DNA of 64,000 bases, taken from NCBI RefSeq assembly GCF_029888045.1, contig NZ_JARXRN010000025.1, positions 1-64,000 on the forward strand, given 5' to 3'. Made by a program: the position numbers and the translations under genes. Positions within the stretch are counted from its first letter, which is position 1; each line of letters opens with the position of its first letter. The notes below the pieces were generated by a model. It saw only the letters and a list, made by a program, of their open reading frames with translations. It did not search any database and was not told the DNA's origin. Below are positions 38,424-47,070 of the stretch, in pieces. Source of the DNA: Luteimonas rhizosphaericola. GTDB lineage: Bacteria; Pseudomonadota; Gammaproteobacteria; Xanthomonadales; Xanthomonadaceae.

Positions 38424-39389
38424 ATGACTCCTGCTTCCGACCCGGCTCCGGGCGCGCCCGCGCTGCGGATCCGCGACCTCCGCAAGACCTACGCCAACGG
38501 CGTGGAGGCGCTCAAGGGCGTCTCGCTGGACGTGCTGCCGGGCGACTTTTACGCCCTGCTCGGCCCCAACGGCGCGGGCAAGAGCACGCTGATCGGGATC
38601 GTCTCCTCGCTGGTGAACAAGACCGCGGGCGAGGTGTCGCTGTTCGGCGTCGACCTGCACGCGCACCGCGACGCGGCCATGCGGCTGATGGGCCTGGTGC
38701 CGCAGGAACTGAACTTCAACCTGTTCGAGAAGCCGATCGACATCCTGGTCAACTACGCCGGCTTCTATGGCGTGCCGCGCGCCGAGGCGCTGGCGCGCGC
38801 GGAGACCGAACTCAAGCGCGCCTTCCTCTGGGACAAGGCCAGGGTGATGAGCCGGACCTTGTCGGGCGGGATGAAGCGGCGGCTCATGATCGCCCGCGCC
38901 ATGATGACCCGCCCGCGCCTGCTGATCCTCGACGAACCCACCGCCGGCGTCGACATCGAGATCCGCCGCGGCATGTGGCAGACGCTGCGCGAGATCAACG
39001 CCGCCGGCACGACGATCATCCTCACCACCCACTACCTCGAGGAAGCCGAGCATCTGTGCCGCCACCTGGCGATCATCGACCGCGGGGTGATCGTCGAGCA
39101 GGGTCCGATGCGCGCGCTGCTGGCCAAGCTCGACGTGGAAGGCTTCGTGTTCGACATCGATGGCCGGCTGCCGCCGGCGCTGCCCGCGATCGAGGGCGCC
39201 ACCCTGGCGGCGAGCGACGACCACACCCTGGAGATCGACATGCCGCGCGCGATGGACCTCAACCGCGTGTTCGCCGCGCTCGACGGCGCCGGCATCCGGG
39301 TCCGTTCGATGCGCACGCGCTCGAACCGGCTGGAGGAACTGTTCGTGCGCCTGACCGGGCCCGAGGCTCGCCGGGAGCAGGCCGCATGA
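38424..39389 (+). CDS. yadG: ABC transporter ATP-binding protein (YadG-like)
   Basis: 321 residues. ABC ATPase motifs: Walker A LLGPNGAGKSTLIGIV (about 48-63), Q-loop LVPQELNFN, signature TLSGGMKRRLMIARAM, Walker B LLILDEPTAGVD and H-loop TTHYLEEAEHL. A C-terminal extension (about 230-321) is typical of the YadG/CcmA group. It is co-translated with the permease gene downstream (ATGA overlap at 39386). The pair probably exports a small molecule; the substrate is unknown. Confidence 0.92.
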   Translation: MTPASDPAPGAPALRIRDLRKTYANGVEALKGVSLDVLPGDFYALLGPNGAGKSTLIGIVSSLVNKTAGEVSLFGVDLHAHRDAAMRLMGLVPQELNFNLFEKPIDILVNYAGFYGVPRAEALARAETELKRAFLWDKARVMSRTLSGGMKRRLMIARAMMTRPRLLILDEPTAGVDIEIRRGMWQTLREINAAGTTIILTTHYLEEAEHLCRHLAIIDRGVIVEQGPMRALLAKLDVEGFVFDIDGRLPPALPAIEGATLAASDDHTLEIDMPRAMDLNRVFAALDGAGIRVRSMRTRSNRLEELFVRLTGPEARREQAA

Positions 39390-40198
39390 GCGCCGACGCA
39401 CGCGAGGCGATGCCGCCCGAGGGGAGCGTCGCGCACCGCAACTGGACCGCGCTGCTCACCGTCACCCGGCGCGAGGTGATGCGCATCCTGCGCATCTGGG
39501 GCCAGACCCTGGTGCCGCCGGCGATCACGATGACGCTGTACTTCCTGATCTTCGGCGGCCTGATCGGCAGCCGCATCGGCGACATGGGCGGCTTCAGCTA
39601 CATGGAGTTCATCGTTCCCGGGCTGGTGATGATGAGCGTGATCCAGAACAGCTACGGCAACATCTCCTCGAGCTTCTTCGGCGCCAAGTTCGGGCGCCAC
39701 GTCGAGGAACTGCTGGTCAGCCCGATGCCGGGCTGGGTGATCCTCGGCGGCTACGTCGCCGGCGCGGTGCTGCGCGGGCTGATGGTCGGCGTGATCGTGC
39801 TGCTGATCGCGATGTGCTTCACCCGGGTGCAGATCCCGCATCCGCTGGTGACCTTCGCCACCGTGCTGCTGGGCGCGACGATCTTCTCGCTCGCGGGCTT
39901 CGTCAACGCGGTGTACGCGAAGAAGTTCGACGACGTCGCGATCGTGCCGACCTTCATCCTGACTCCGCTCACGTATCTGGGCGGCGTGTTCTATTCGGTG
40001 ACCCTGCTGCCGCAGTGGGCCGAGACCGCGACCCACTTCAACCCGGTGTTCTACATGGTCAACGCGTTCCGCTACGGCCTGCTCGGGGTGAGCGACGTGC
40101 CGGTGTGGATCGCCTTCGCGCTGATGGCCGCGTTCGTCGCCGGGCTCGGCAGCCTGGCGCTGTGGCTGCTGCACAAGGGCGTCGGGCTGCGCAGCTGA
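39386..40198 (+). CDS. yadH: ABC-2 type permease (YadH-like)
   Basis: 270 residues with six transmembrane helices of the ABC2_membrane family (for example LVPPAITMTLYFLIFGGLIG, ILGGYVAGAVLRGLMVGVIV, LLGATIFSLAGFVNAVYA, IVPTFILTPLTYLGGVFYS). The conserved FIVPGLVMMSVIQNSYGNISS segment is typical of YadH. ATG 39386 overlaps the end of the ATPase gene by four bases. The stop codon overlaps the next gene by one base, so the reductase downstream may be part of the operon. Confidence 0.92.
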   Translation: MSADAREAMPPEGSVAHRNWTALLTVTRREVMRILRIWGQTLVPPAITMTLYFLIFGGLIGSRIGDMGGFSYMEFIVPGLVMMSVIQNSYGNISSSFFGAKFGRHVEELLVSPMPGWVILGGYVAGAVLRGLMVGVIVLLIAMCFTRVQIPHPLVTFATVLLGATIFSLAGFVNAVYAKKFDDVAIVPTFILTPLTYLGGVFYSVTLLPQWAETATHFNPVFYMVNAFRYGLLGVSDVPVWIAFALMAAFVAGLGSLALWLLHKGVGLRS

Positions 40199-41142
40199 TG
40201 CGCGTGCTGGTGCTCGGCGCCGGTGCCACCGGCGGCTATTTCGGCGGGCGGCTGGCGCAGTCCGGCGCGGACGTGACGTTTCTGGTCCGCCCCGCGCGTG
40301 CGCAGGCACTGGCGCGCGATGGCCTGCGCATCCGCAGCCCGCTGGGCGATGCCGACGTGGCGGTGCGCACCGTGACCGCCGATGCGCTGGCGGCCATGGT
40401 CGGGCAGACGCCGTTCGACCTGGTGCTGCTGTCGTGCAAGGCCTACGACCTGGCATCCGCGATCGCGGCGGTCGCGCCGGCGATGGGCGAAGGCACGACC
40501 CTGCTGCCGATCCTCAACGGCCTGCTGCACTACGACGCGCTCGACGCGCGCTTCGGCCGTGCGAACGTGCTCGGCGGCCTGTGCTTCATCAGCGCCACGC
40601 TGGCGGCGGACGGCACGGTCGTGCACCTCGGGCGCCCGGCGTCGATCACCTTCGGCGAACGCGACGGCGGCGCCGGTGCGCGCGTGGCCGATTTCGCCGC
40701 GCTGTGCGCACGCGTCGGCATCGACCATCGCGCCAGCGACGACATCGCCCAGGCGCAGTGGATCAAGTTCAGCTTCCTCGCCGCGCTCGCCGCCGGCACC
40801 TGCCTGATGCGCGCCAGCGTGGGCGACATCGCCGGCACCGAAGGCGGGGCGGCATGCATGGCGGCCCTGCACGACGAATGCCTCGCGGTCGCCGCTGCCG
40901 CGGGCCACCCGGTGCCGGCGCAGGCGCGCGACACCGCGCGCGCGGGACTGCTCGACGCGGCCTCAGACGTGAAGGCCTCGATGCTGCGCGACCTCGAAGC
41001 CGGCCACCGGGTCGAGGCCGCGCACATCGTCGGCGACCTCTGGCATCGCGCGCGCGATGCCGGCCTCGCCGCGCCACTGCTGCAGGCGGGGTGGGTGCAC
41101 CTGCAGTGCTACGCGGCATCGCGCGATCCGCAGCAGGCCTGA
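40198..41142 (+). CDS. panE: 2-dehydropantoate 2-reductase (PanE/ApbA family)
   Basis: 314 residues. An N-terminal Rossmann fold begins at once (MRVLVLGAGATGGYFGGRLA) and binds NADPH. The middle holds the catalytic Lys in QWIKFSFLAAL and the substrate segment LLPILNGLLHYD, and the C-terminal helical domain has SMLRDLEAGHRVEAAHIVGD. PanE reduces ketopantoate to pantoate in coenzyme A synthesis; ApbA-family paralogues of unknown substrate also exist, so the exact role is probable rather than certain. The start overlaps the permease stop codon (TGATG). Confidence 0.85.
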   Translation: MRVLVLGAGATGGYFGGRLAQSGADVTFLVRPARAQALARDGLRIRSPLGDADVAVRTVTADALAAMVGQTPFDLVLLSCKAYDLASAIAAVAPAMGEGTTLLPILNGLLHYDALDARFGRANVLGGLCFISATLAADGTVVHLGRPASITFGERDGGAGARVADFAALCARVGIDHRASDDIAQAQWIKFSFLAALAAGTCLMRASVGDIAGTEGGAACMAALHDECLAVAAAAGHPVPAQARDTARAGLLDAASDVKASMLRDLEAGHRVEAAHIVGDLWHRARDAGLAAPLLQAGWVHLQCYAASRDPQQA

Positions 41143-41207
41143 TCCGCGTTACGGTCGCTGCAACGGGTGCGGCGGCAGGTGCACCCGGCCCCGTGCCTCG
41201 CGGTGGA

Positions 41208-41999
41208 TCAGTCTTCCAGGCGGAAGAACGCCGTCGCCGTGGCGGTGGTCGCGGCGGCGGTGACGGCCACGTCCTCGCCGCGGTCGCGCGCCAGTTCCTC
41301 GACGATGTGCGGCAGGAACGACGGCTCGTTGCGGCGGTCCTTCGGCATCGGCACCAGCGTGCGCGGCAGCAGGTAGGGCGCGTCGGTCTCCACCATCAGC
41401 CGGTTGGCGGGGATGTTGCCGACGATCTCGCGCAGGTGCCGGCCGCGGCGCTCGTCGCACAACCAGCCGGTGATGCCGATGTGCCAGTCGCGGTCGAGGT
41501 AGTCGAACAGCTCCTCGCGCGTGCCGGTGAAGCAGTGCACCACCGCCGGGCCGAGCCGGCCGTCGAACTGCTTCATGATCGCGAGGAAGTCGGCGTGCGC
41601 GTCGCGCTGGTGCAGGAACAGCGGCTTGCCGGTGTCGACGCCGATCTGCAGCTGGCGCTCGAACGCGCGGCGCTGTGCGGGACGCGGCGAGAAGTCGCGG
41701 AAGTAGTCCAGCCCGGTCTCGCCCACGGCGACGACTTCGGCGTGCGCATGCAGCGCGCGCAGTTCGGCGTCGCATTCCTCGGTGTACTCGGTGGCGTGGT
41801 GCGGATGCACGCCTGCGGTGGCGGACAGCAGGCCCGGGTACGCCTGCGCGAGCGCCAGCGCCCGCGGCGAATGCTCGCGGCTTGCGCCGGTGACCACCAG
41901 GCGGGACACGCCGGCGGCGCGCGCGCGGTCGAGCACCGCGTCGCGGTCGCGGTCGAAGCTGTCGTGGGTGAGGTTGGCGCCGATGTCGATGAGCTGCAC
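41208..41999 (-). CDS. tatD: TatD-family 3'-5' DNase/metal-dependent hydrolase
   Basis: 263 residues of the TatD TIM-barrel nuclease family. It follows E. coli TatD rather than YcfH/YjjV: the start is LIDIGANLTHDSFDRD without the HxH motif, then TAGVHPHHATEY, VAVGETGLDYFRDFS (metal-binding Glu), PLFLHQRDAH, VVHCFTGTREEL, GITGWLCDERRGRHLR and MVETDAPYLLPR. TatD acts as an exonuclease in DNA repair and fragmentation. The start is GTG 41999, which gives the correct N-terminus. It is divergent from hrpB. Confidence 0.93.
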   Translation of the reverse strand: MQLIDIGANLTHDSFDRDRDAVLDRARAAGVSRLVVTGASREHSPRALALAQAYPGLLSATAGVHPHHATEYTEECDAELRALHAHAEVVAVGETGLDYFRDFSPRPAQRRAFERQLQIGVDTGKPLFLHQRDAHADFLAIMKQFDGRLGPAVVHCFTGTREELFDYLDRDWHIGITGWLCDERRGRHLREIVGNIPANRLMVETDAPYLLPRTLVPMPKDRRNEPSFLPHIVEELARDRGEDVAVTAAATTATATAFFRLED

Positions 42000-42171
42000 G
42001 GGACTGCGATCCGGAGATGTTCGAAGCGGGGTTGACGCGCTGGCGGCGCGCGGCCGCGCGACGGACTGGCGCAGCGCGCGATGCCGGAGCTGCGCACGCG
42101 CGGCAGGCAGTCCACGCACGATCACGGTCGCGGCGGGCGGCAAGCCGCGCAGTCTACCGCCTGCCGGCTCG

Positions 42172-42177
42172 TACACT
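42172..42177 (+). promoter_or_regulatory. Putative -10 element for hrpB (near-leaderless)
   Basis: TACACT ends seven bases before the GTG of hrpB, with no Shine-Dalgarno between. This is the third gene in the window with this spacing. Confidence 0.35.
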
Positions 42178-42184
42178 TGCGCGC

Positions 42185-44680
42185 GTGGACACGCCCGTCT
42201 TTCCCATCGCACCGCTGCTGCCGGAGATCGTGCGCAGCCTCGACGCGCATCCGCGCCTGGTGCTGGAGGCGCCGCCGGGCGCCGGCAAGACCACCCAGGT
42301 GCCGCTGGCGCTGCTCGACGCGCCGTGGCTGGCGGGCCGCCGGATCGTGATGCTCGAGCCGCGTCGCGTCGCCGCCCGCAGCGCGGCCATGTTCATGGCC
42401 CGGCAGCTGGGCGGGGAAGTCGGCGGCCTGGTCGGCTACCGCATCCGGTTCGAGTCGCGCGTGTCCGCGCGCACCCGGATCGAAGTGGTCACCGAAGGCA
42501 TCCTCACCCGTATGCTGCAGGACGATCCCGAACTCGACGGGGTCGGCGCGCTGCTGTTCGACGAGTTCCACGAACGCCACCTGGCGGGCGACCTCGGCCT
42601 GGCACTGGCGCTGGACGTGCAGGCGGGCCTGCGCGAGGACCTGCGCATCGTGGTGATGTCGGCCACGCTCGACGGCGAGCGGCTGGCGACGCTGCTCGAC
42701 GCGCCGCGGCTGTCGAGCGCGGGCCGGGCGTTCCCGGTGCAGGTCGCGCACCTGCCCGCGCGACGCGACGAAGCGCTCGAGGCCCAGGTCCGCCGCGCGG
42801 TGGACCAGGCGCTGGCGCAGCATCCCGGCGACGTGCTGGTGTTCCTGCCCGGCCGGCGCGAGATCGGGCGCGCCGCGGCCGCGCTGGCGCGGCTGGACAC
42901 CGACGCCGAGGTGCTGGAACTGCACGGCGAGCTTGCGGTCGAGCAGCAGGCGCGCGTGCTGCAGCCCGCGCCCGACGGTCGCCGGCGCGTGGTGCTGGCG
43001 ACCAACGTCGCCGAATCCAGCGTCACCCTGCCCGGCGTGCGCGTGGTGATCGACAGCGGCCTGGCGCGCGAGCCGCGCTACGACCCGAACAGCGGCTTCT
43101 CGCGCCTGGACGTGGTCGCCATCACCCAGGCCTCGGCCGACCAGCGCGCCGGCCGCGCCGGTCGCGTCGCCGAGGGCTGGGCCTGGCGCCTGTGGCCGCA
43201 GTCGCAGCGGCTGGAGCCGCAGCGACGGCCCGAGATCGCGCAGGTGGAACTGGCCGGGCTGGCGCTGGAACTGGCGGCGTGGGGCCACGCCGGCCTGCGC
43301 TTCGTCGATCCGCCGCCGGCCGGCGCGCTGGCGGCCGCGCGCGATCTGCTGCAGCGGCTGGGCGCGCTCGACGACGACCACCGCATCACGCCGGCCGGCC
43401 GCTCGATGCTGGCGCTGGGCACCCACCCGCGGCTGGCGGCGATGCTGCTCGCGGCGCGCGACGATCGCGACCGCGCCCTGGCCTGCGACCTGGCGGCCCT
43501 GGTCGAAGCGCGCGATCCGCTGCGCCAGCGCGACGACGGCTGGCGCGCGCGCTGGCTGGCGCTGGCCGGGTCGCGCGCCGGTCGCGCCGGCGATGCGCAC
43601 CGCGGCACGCTGGCGACGGTCGATGCCGCCGCGCGCCAGTGGCGACGGCGCACCGGCACCCGGGCGGAGCCGCCGCACGACGTGCCGCCGCATGCGCTGG
43701 GCGACCTGCTCGCGCACGCCTTCCCCGATCGCATCGCCCGCGTCCATCCGCGCGACCCGCAGCGCTACCAGCTGGCGAACGGACGCATGGCGCGTCTGGC
43801 CGACGACAGTACGCTGCGCGGCGAACCCTGGCTGGTGGCCAGCGAACTGCGCTTCGAGGCGCGCGACTCGCTGGTGCTGCGCGCCGCGCCGGTCGACGAG
43901 GCGCACCTGCGGCAGGCGTTCGCCGCGCACTTCGTCGAGCGCGATGAGGTGCGCTGGGGTGCCGAACGCCGCGCGCTGGTGGCCGAACGCGTGCGCCGCT
44001 TCGACGGCATCGTGCTCGACACGCGGCCCGCCGGCCGCGTGGACCCGGACCTGGCGGCGCGCGCGCTGTCCGACGCGGTGGCGGACCTCGGCCTCGACGC
44101 GCTGCCCTGGAGCGATGGCCTGCGCCAGTGGCGTGCGCGGGTGCAGTCGCTGCGCGCCTGGCTGCCGGACCTCGGCCTGCCGGACCTGTCCGACGACGCC
44201 CTGCTGGCCACGCGCGCGCAGTGGCTGCAGCCGCTGTTCCAGGGCCTGACCCGGCTCGACGCGCTGGCGGGCGACGCGTTCGCCGAGGGACTGCGCGCAC
44301 GCCTGGACTGGGCGCTGCGCCAGCGCGTGGACCAGCTGGCGCCGGCACGCATCGTCGTGCCCTCGGGCATGGAGCGGCGCATCGACTATGCGCTGGCGCA
44401 CGATGGCGCGCCGGAGGCGCCGGTGCTCGCGGTCAAGCTGCAGGAACTGTTCGGCCTGGCCGAGACGCCGCGGATCGCCGACGGCCGCATCGCGCTCGTG
44501 CTGCACCTGCTCTCGCCCGCCGGCCGCCCGCTGCAGGTCACCGGCGACCTGCGCGGTTTCTGGGAACGGACCTACCCCGACGTGCGCCGCGAGATGAAGG
44601 GCCGCTACCCGCGCCACCCGTGGCCCGAAGATCCCTGGAACGCGCCCGCCACCCATCGCGCGAAACCGCGCGGCACCTGA
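42185..44680 (+). CDS. hrpB: ATP-dependent helicase HrpB (DEAH family)
   Basis: 831 residues. Helicase motifs: I APPGAGKTTQVPLALL, Ia LEPRRVAARSAA, II DEFHERH (a DEFH variant of DEAH, usual for HrpB), III VMSATLDG, V ATNVAESSVTLPG and VI QRAGRAGRV. The HA2-like and HrpB-specific C-terminal domains follow (about 560-831), ending FWERTYPDVRREMKGRYPRHPWP, the HrpB signature. GTG 42185 is the best start. The cellular role in bacteria is poorly defined (RNA metabolism). A nearly full-length antisense open frame exists but is a GC artefact. Confidence 0.95.
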   Translation: MDTPVFPIAPLLPEIVRSLDAHPRLVLEAPPGAGKTTQVPLALLDAPWLAGRRIVMLEPRRVAARSAAMFMARQLGGEVGGLVGYRIRFESRVSARTRIEVVTEGILTRMLQDDPELDGVGALLFDEFHERHLAGDLGLALALDVQAGLREDLRIVVMSATLDGERLATLLDAPRLSSAGRAFPVQVAHLPARRDEALEAQVRRAVDQALAQHPGDVLVFLPGRREIGRAAAALARLDTDAEVLELHGELAVEQQARVLQPAPDGRRRVVLATNVAESSVTLPGVRVVIDSGLAREPRYDPNSGFSRLDVVAITQASADQRAGRAGRVAEGWAWRLWPQSQRLEPQRRPEIAQVELAGLALELAAWGHAGLRFVDPPPAGALAAARDLLQRLGALDDDHRITPAGRSMLALGTHPRLAAMLLAARDDRDRALACDLAALVEARDPLRQRDDGWRARWLALAGSRAGRAGDAHRGTLATVDAAARQWRRRTGTRAEPPHDVPPHALGDLLAHAFPDRIARVHPRDPQRYQLANGRMARLADDSTLRGEPWLVASELRFEARDSLVLRAAPVDEAHLRQAFAAHFVERDEVRWGAERRALVAERVRRFDGIVLDTRPAGRVDPDLAARALSDAVADLGLDALPWSDGLRQWRARVQSLRAWLPDLGLPDLSDDALLATRAQWLQPLFQGLTRLDALAGDAFAEGLRARLDWALRQRVDQLAPARIVVPSGMERRIDYALAHDGAPEAPVLAVKLQELFGLAETPRIADGRIALVLHLLSPAGRPLQVTGDLRGFWERTYPDVRREMKGRYPRHPWPEDPWNAPATHRAKPRGT

Positions 44681-44807
44681 GCTCCCGGCGCGCCGTGTGC
44701 GATGCCAGCGGCGCCAACCCGGCGGCGCGAGCGACCACCTTCCATCGCGACACGTTACGATGCCTGGAACGTGACGGTCAGCCACGACCGCCAACTCGAC
44801 TTTGCCC

Positions 44808-45791
44808 GTGCCGGACGACCTCCAGCTTCTCCTGCAGCCCGATTACCTGCCGTTCCGGCTCGACGTTGCGGAGGGGCGTCTGTTGCTGCTCAGGCTGTCG
44901 ACGCAGCAGAGGACCGATGCGGCGTTCCTCGACGAACGTGTCTGCGCAGGTCGTCCCGCTGGCGCCTGGGTGCCGTGGCAGGCCGCGGAAGAAGCGTCCC
45001 TGCGATGCGCAGACCTGCCGGTGAACTGGATCTTCCACATCGGCCACTGTGGCTCCACGCTCCTCTCGCGCCTGCTGGAATCGCCTGTCCAGCACGTGTT
45101 GCGTGAGCCACTCGCGCTTCGGGACCTCGCTTCCGCCGCAGTGGTGGGCGCGTGTCCGGAAGATCGACTGGGCCCGTATCTCCAGGCGCTGTCCCGACTC
45201 TGGGCGAGGCCGGTCGCCGCGCACGGATCCACCCTCGTCAAGGCGACAAGCAGCTGCAACGCGCTGGTCGGACCGCTGCTGGCGACGCGATCGGACGATC
45301 GGATCGTTCTGCTCGACATGCCGCTCCGACCGTACCTGGCGACCCTGCTCAAGTCACCCGCTTCGGTAAAAGATGCGCTTGCTGCCGCGGACGAGCGCTG
45401 GCAACTGCTGCGACGGGCTTGGCCGGACGCCCAGCTGCGATCGCCGCAGTCGGCCGGTGAAGCATGTGCGATGGGCTGGCTGGCGGAACAGGTCCGCTTC
45501 GAGGACATCGCCCGGCACGATGGCCGCGCCCTGCGTGTCGATTTCGAGCGAATGCTGGAGCAGCCGCGCGACACGCTGGAGCGTATTGTCGTCCACCTCC
45601 GTCTCGCCCACGAGACCACCGACTCCGCGATGTCCTCGTCCTGGTGGAATCGGTATGCAAAGGCCGGGGAACATGCCTACGGCATAGAAGACAGGCTCCA
45701 CGACCAGCGTCTGTCGATGTCGAGGTTCACCGGCGAGATCGAACGCGGCATCGGCTGGGTGCGGGCCGCGTCGGCGTCCCGTGCCGCCTGA
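44808..45791 (+). CDS. Sulfotransferase-like P-loop protein
   Basis: 327 residues from GTG 44808. The segment WIFHIGHCGSTLLSRLLESP (about 75-95) is a 5'-phosphosulfate-binding loop of the PAPS sulfotransferase type. Later segments such as VKATSSCNAL and LRVDFERMLEQPRDTLERIV resemble the 3'-phosphate region and the helix-rich end of those enzymes. The first 70 residues are not recognised. Sulfotransferases move sulfate from PAPS to sugars, peptides or small molecules; the acceptor here is unknown. The gene seems slightly less GC-rich than hrpB. It is convergent with a PKHD-type hydroxylase gene, 20 bases apart. Confidence 0.65.
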   Translation: MPDDLQLLLQPDYLPFRLDVAEGRLLLLRLSTQQRTDAAFLDERVCAGRPAGAWVPWQAAEEASLRCADLPVNWIFHIGHCGSTLLSRLLESPVQHVLREPLALRDLASAAVVGACPEDRLGPYLQALSRLWARPVAAHGSTLVKATSSCNALVGPLLATRSDDRIVLLDMPLRPYLATLLKSPASVKDALAAADERWQLLRRAWPDAQLRSPQSAGEACAMGWLAEQVRFEDIARHDGRALRVDFERMLEQPRDTLERIVVHLRLAHETTDSAMSSSWWNRYAKAGEHAYGIEDRLHDQRLSMSRFTGEIERGIGWVRAASASRAA

Positions 45792-45811
45792 AGGTTCGAA
45801 AGCGCTGGCGG

Positions 45812-46471
45812 TCAGGTATCGGCCCACATCCTGAACAGGTTGGTCCTCAGCGATGCGAGCAGGACCGTCAGGCGAGGATCCGCCGTGCCTGCCCGGGCGC
45901 GCGCTTCCTCGAGCTGCACGAGCAACTCGCGCTTCTGCGCGTCCGCCACCCAGCTCTGCAGCCAGGTAATCGCGGCCACGCGTACGCCCCGAGTCACCGG
46001 AGCCACCTGGTGGATCGTGGTCGAGGGATACAGGATGGCCTGCCCGGGGTCGAGCTTGTACGACAGCTCCTGTGCGCCGAGCTGAATGACCAGTTCGCCA
46101 CCGTCGTACCCATCGCGCGGGCTGAGGAAGATCGTGCACGACAGGTCGCTGCGCATGGGCGGCGTCGAGGTGAACAGGGCTTCGTCGACGTGCCACCCGT
46201 AAGTCATGCCCGGCTCGTAACGGACGACGGTCGCTCGCGCCGCACTGCGCGGTTGCGCGAGTACCCGCAATTCCGGGTGTCGGAAAAGTGCATCGCGCGC
46301 AATCTGCGCGACGCGGGCATTGACGGGATCCTCCTGCGGCGCCTGCAGGTTGCGTTTGACGCTAGAACCGGTATTGGTGACGCGTCCGTCGGCGAACCCG
46401 ATGCCGGGCAGGAGACCGTTGATGGCCCGAAGTTCCTCCGCGCCGAGCACATTGTTCAGAACGTGGATCAT
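45812..46471 (-). CDS. PKHD-type Fe(II)/2OG hydroxylase (PiuC-like)
   Basis: 219 residues. The start MIHVLNNVLGAEELRAI and the whole layout match PiuC/YbiX-type PKHD hydroxylases. Iron ligands: His and Asp in TYGWHVDEALF, distal His in STTIHQVAPVTRG; the Arg in RGVRVAAITW would bind 2-oxoglutarate. The family motif FLSPRDGYDGGELVI is present. ATG 46471 has GGAG just upstream. Relatives are often next to TonB receptor genes and linked to iron uptake; here the neighbour is a sulfotransferase-like gene in convergent orientation. The substrate is unknown. Confidence 0.88.
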   Translation of the reverse strand: MIHVLNNVLGAEELRAINGLLPGIGFADGRVTNTGSSVKRNLQAPQEDPVNARVAQIARDALFRHPELRVLAQPRSAARATVVRYEPGMTYGWHVDEALFTSTPPMRSDLSCTIFLSPRDGYDGGELVIQLGAQELSYKLDPGQAILYPSTTIHQVAPVTRGVRVAAITWLQSWVADAQKRELLVQLEEARARAGTADPRLTVLLASLRTNLFRMWADT

Positions 46472-46603
46472 GGCAACTCCGTAGGCACATCTATGATCCG
46501 CCAAGGTTCGAGACGCGGCAACCGCTCCTCACGGCGTAACGACGTCCCGGCGGAGAGACTGCGCTTCGCGACTCAAGGCCCCAGGGGTCATCAAGGATCC
46601 ACC

Positions 46604-46978
46604 ATGAGCAGACTCGATTCGTACACCGACAAGATGATGGACCTGGTCGGCCAGGTCGGCGACAACCTCCGGACCTCGCTGCCCGGCAGCGCCGGCAAGT
46701 GGCTGCAGACCGGGGCGGCGCTGGGTGCGGCCAAGGCCGGCACGCGCGTGGTCGGCACCCTGGTGCGGCGCAATCCGGCGGTGCTGGTCGCGGCGGCGGC
46801 GGCGGCCGGCGTGGCGTGGTATGCGGTCAACCGCCACCGCCGCAAGCAGGAAGCCCAGGATGCGGTGATCGAGGGCCAGTCGCGCCGGATCGACGCGCGA
46901 CGCGCACCGCGCAAGACCTCGGGAACCGGCACCCGTCGCAGCACGCGCAGCAAGGCAGGCACCAGCGGCAACGAATGA
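46604..46978 (+). CDS. Small membrane-associated protein of unknown function
   Basis: 124 residues. An amphipathic N-terminus (SRLDSYTDKMMDLVGQVGDN), a Gly/Ala-rich part and one short hydrophobic segment (about 59-75; PAVLVAAAAAAGVAWYAVN) precede a very basic tail rich in Arg, Lys and Ser. It could be a single-pass protein with a nucleic-acid-binding or disordered cytoplasmic tail. AAGGA precedes ATG 46604. A hairpin terminator follows. I do not recognise the family. Confidence 0.65.
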   Translation: MSRLDSYTDKMMDLVGQVGDNLRTSLPGSAGKWLQTGAALGAAKAGTRVVGTLVRRNPAVLVAAAAAAGVAWYAVNRHRRKQEAQDAVIEGQSRRIDARRAPRKTSGTGTRRSTRSKAGTSGNE

Positions 46979-47034
46979 CGGGCGACCGGCCGCCAAGCGC
47001 GGCGCGGACCGGGATCCGAATCCGCTGAGGATCT

Positions 47035-47070
47035 GCGGCGCGGCGGGCGATGCCTGACGCGCCGCTTTTA
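47035..47070 (+). terminator. Putative terminator after the 46604 gene
   Basis: GCGGCGCG (47035-47042) pairs with CGCGCCGC (47058-47065), loop 15 bases, followed by TTTTA. The T tract overlaps the stop codon of the convergent kinase gene. Confidence 0.5.

Noticed and set aside
42122-44794. 890-codon minus-strand open frame antisense to hrpB
   Set aside because: It mirrors a clear helicase gene, its protein is low-complexity Arg/His/Gln-rich, and long antisense frames are expected at this GC content.
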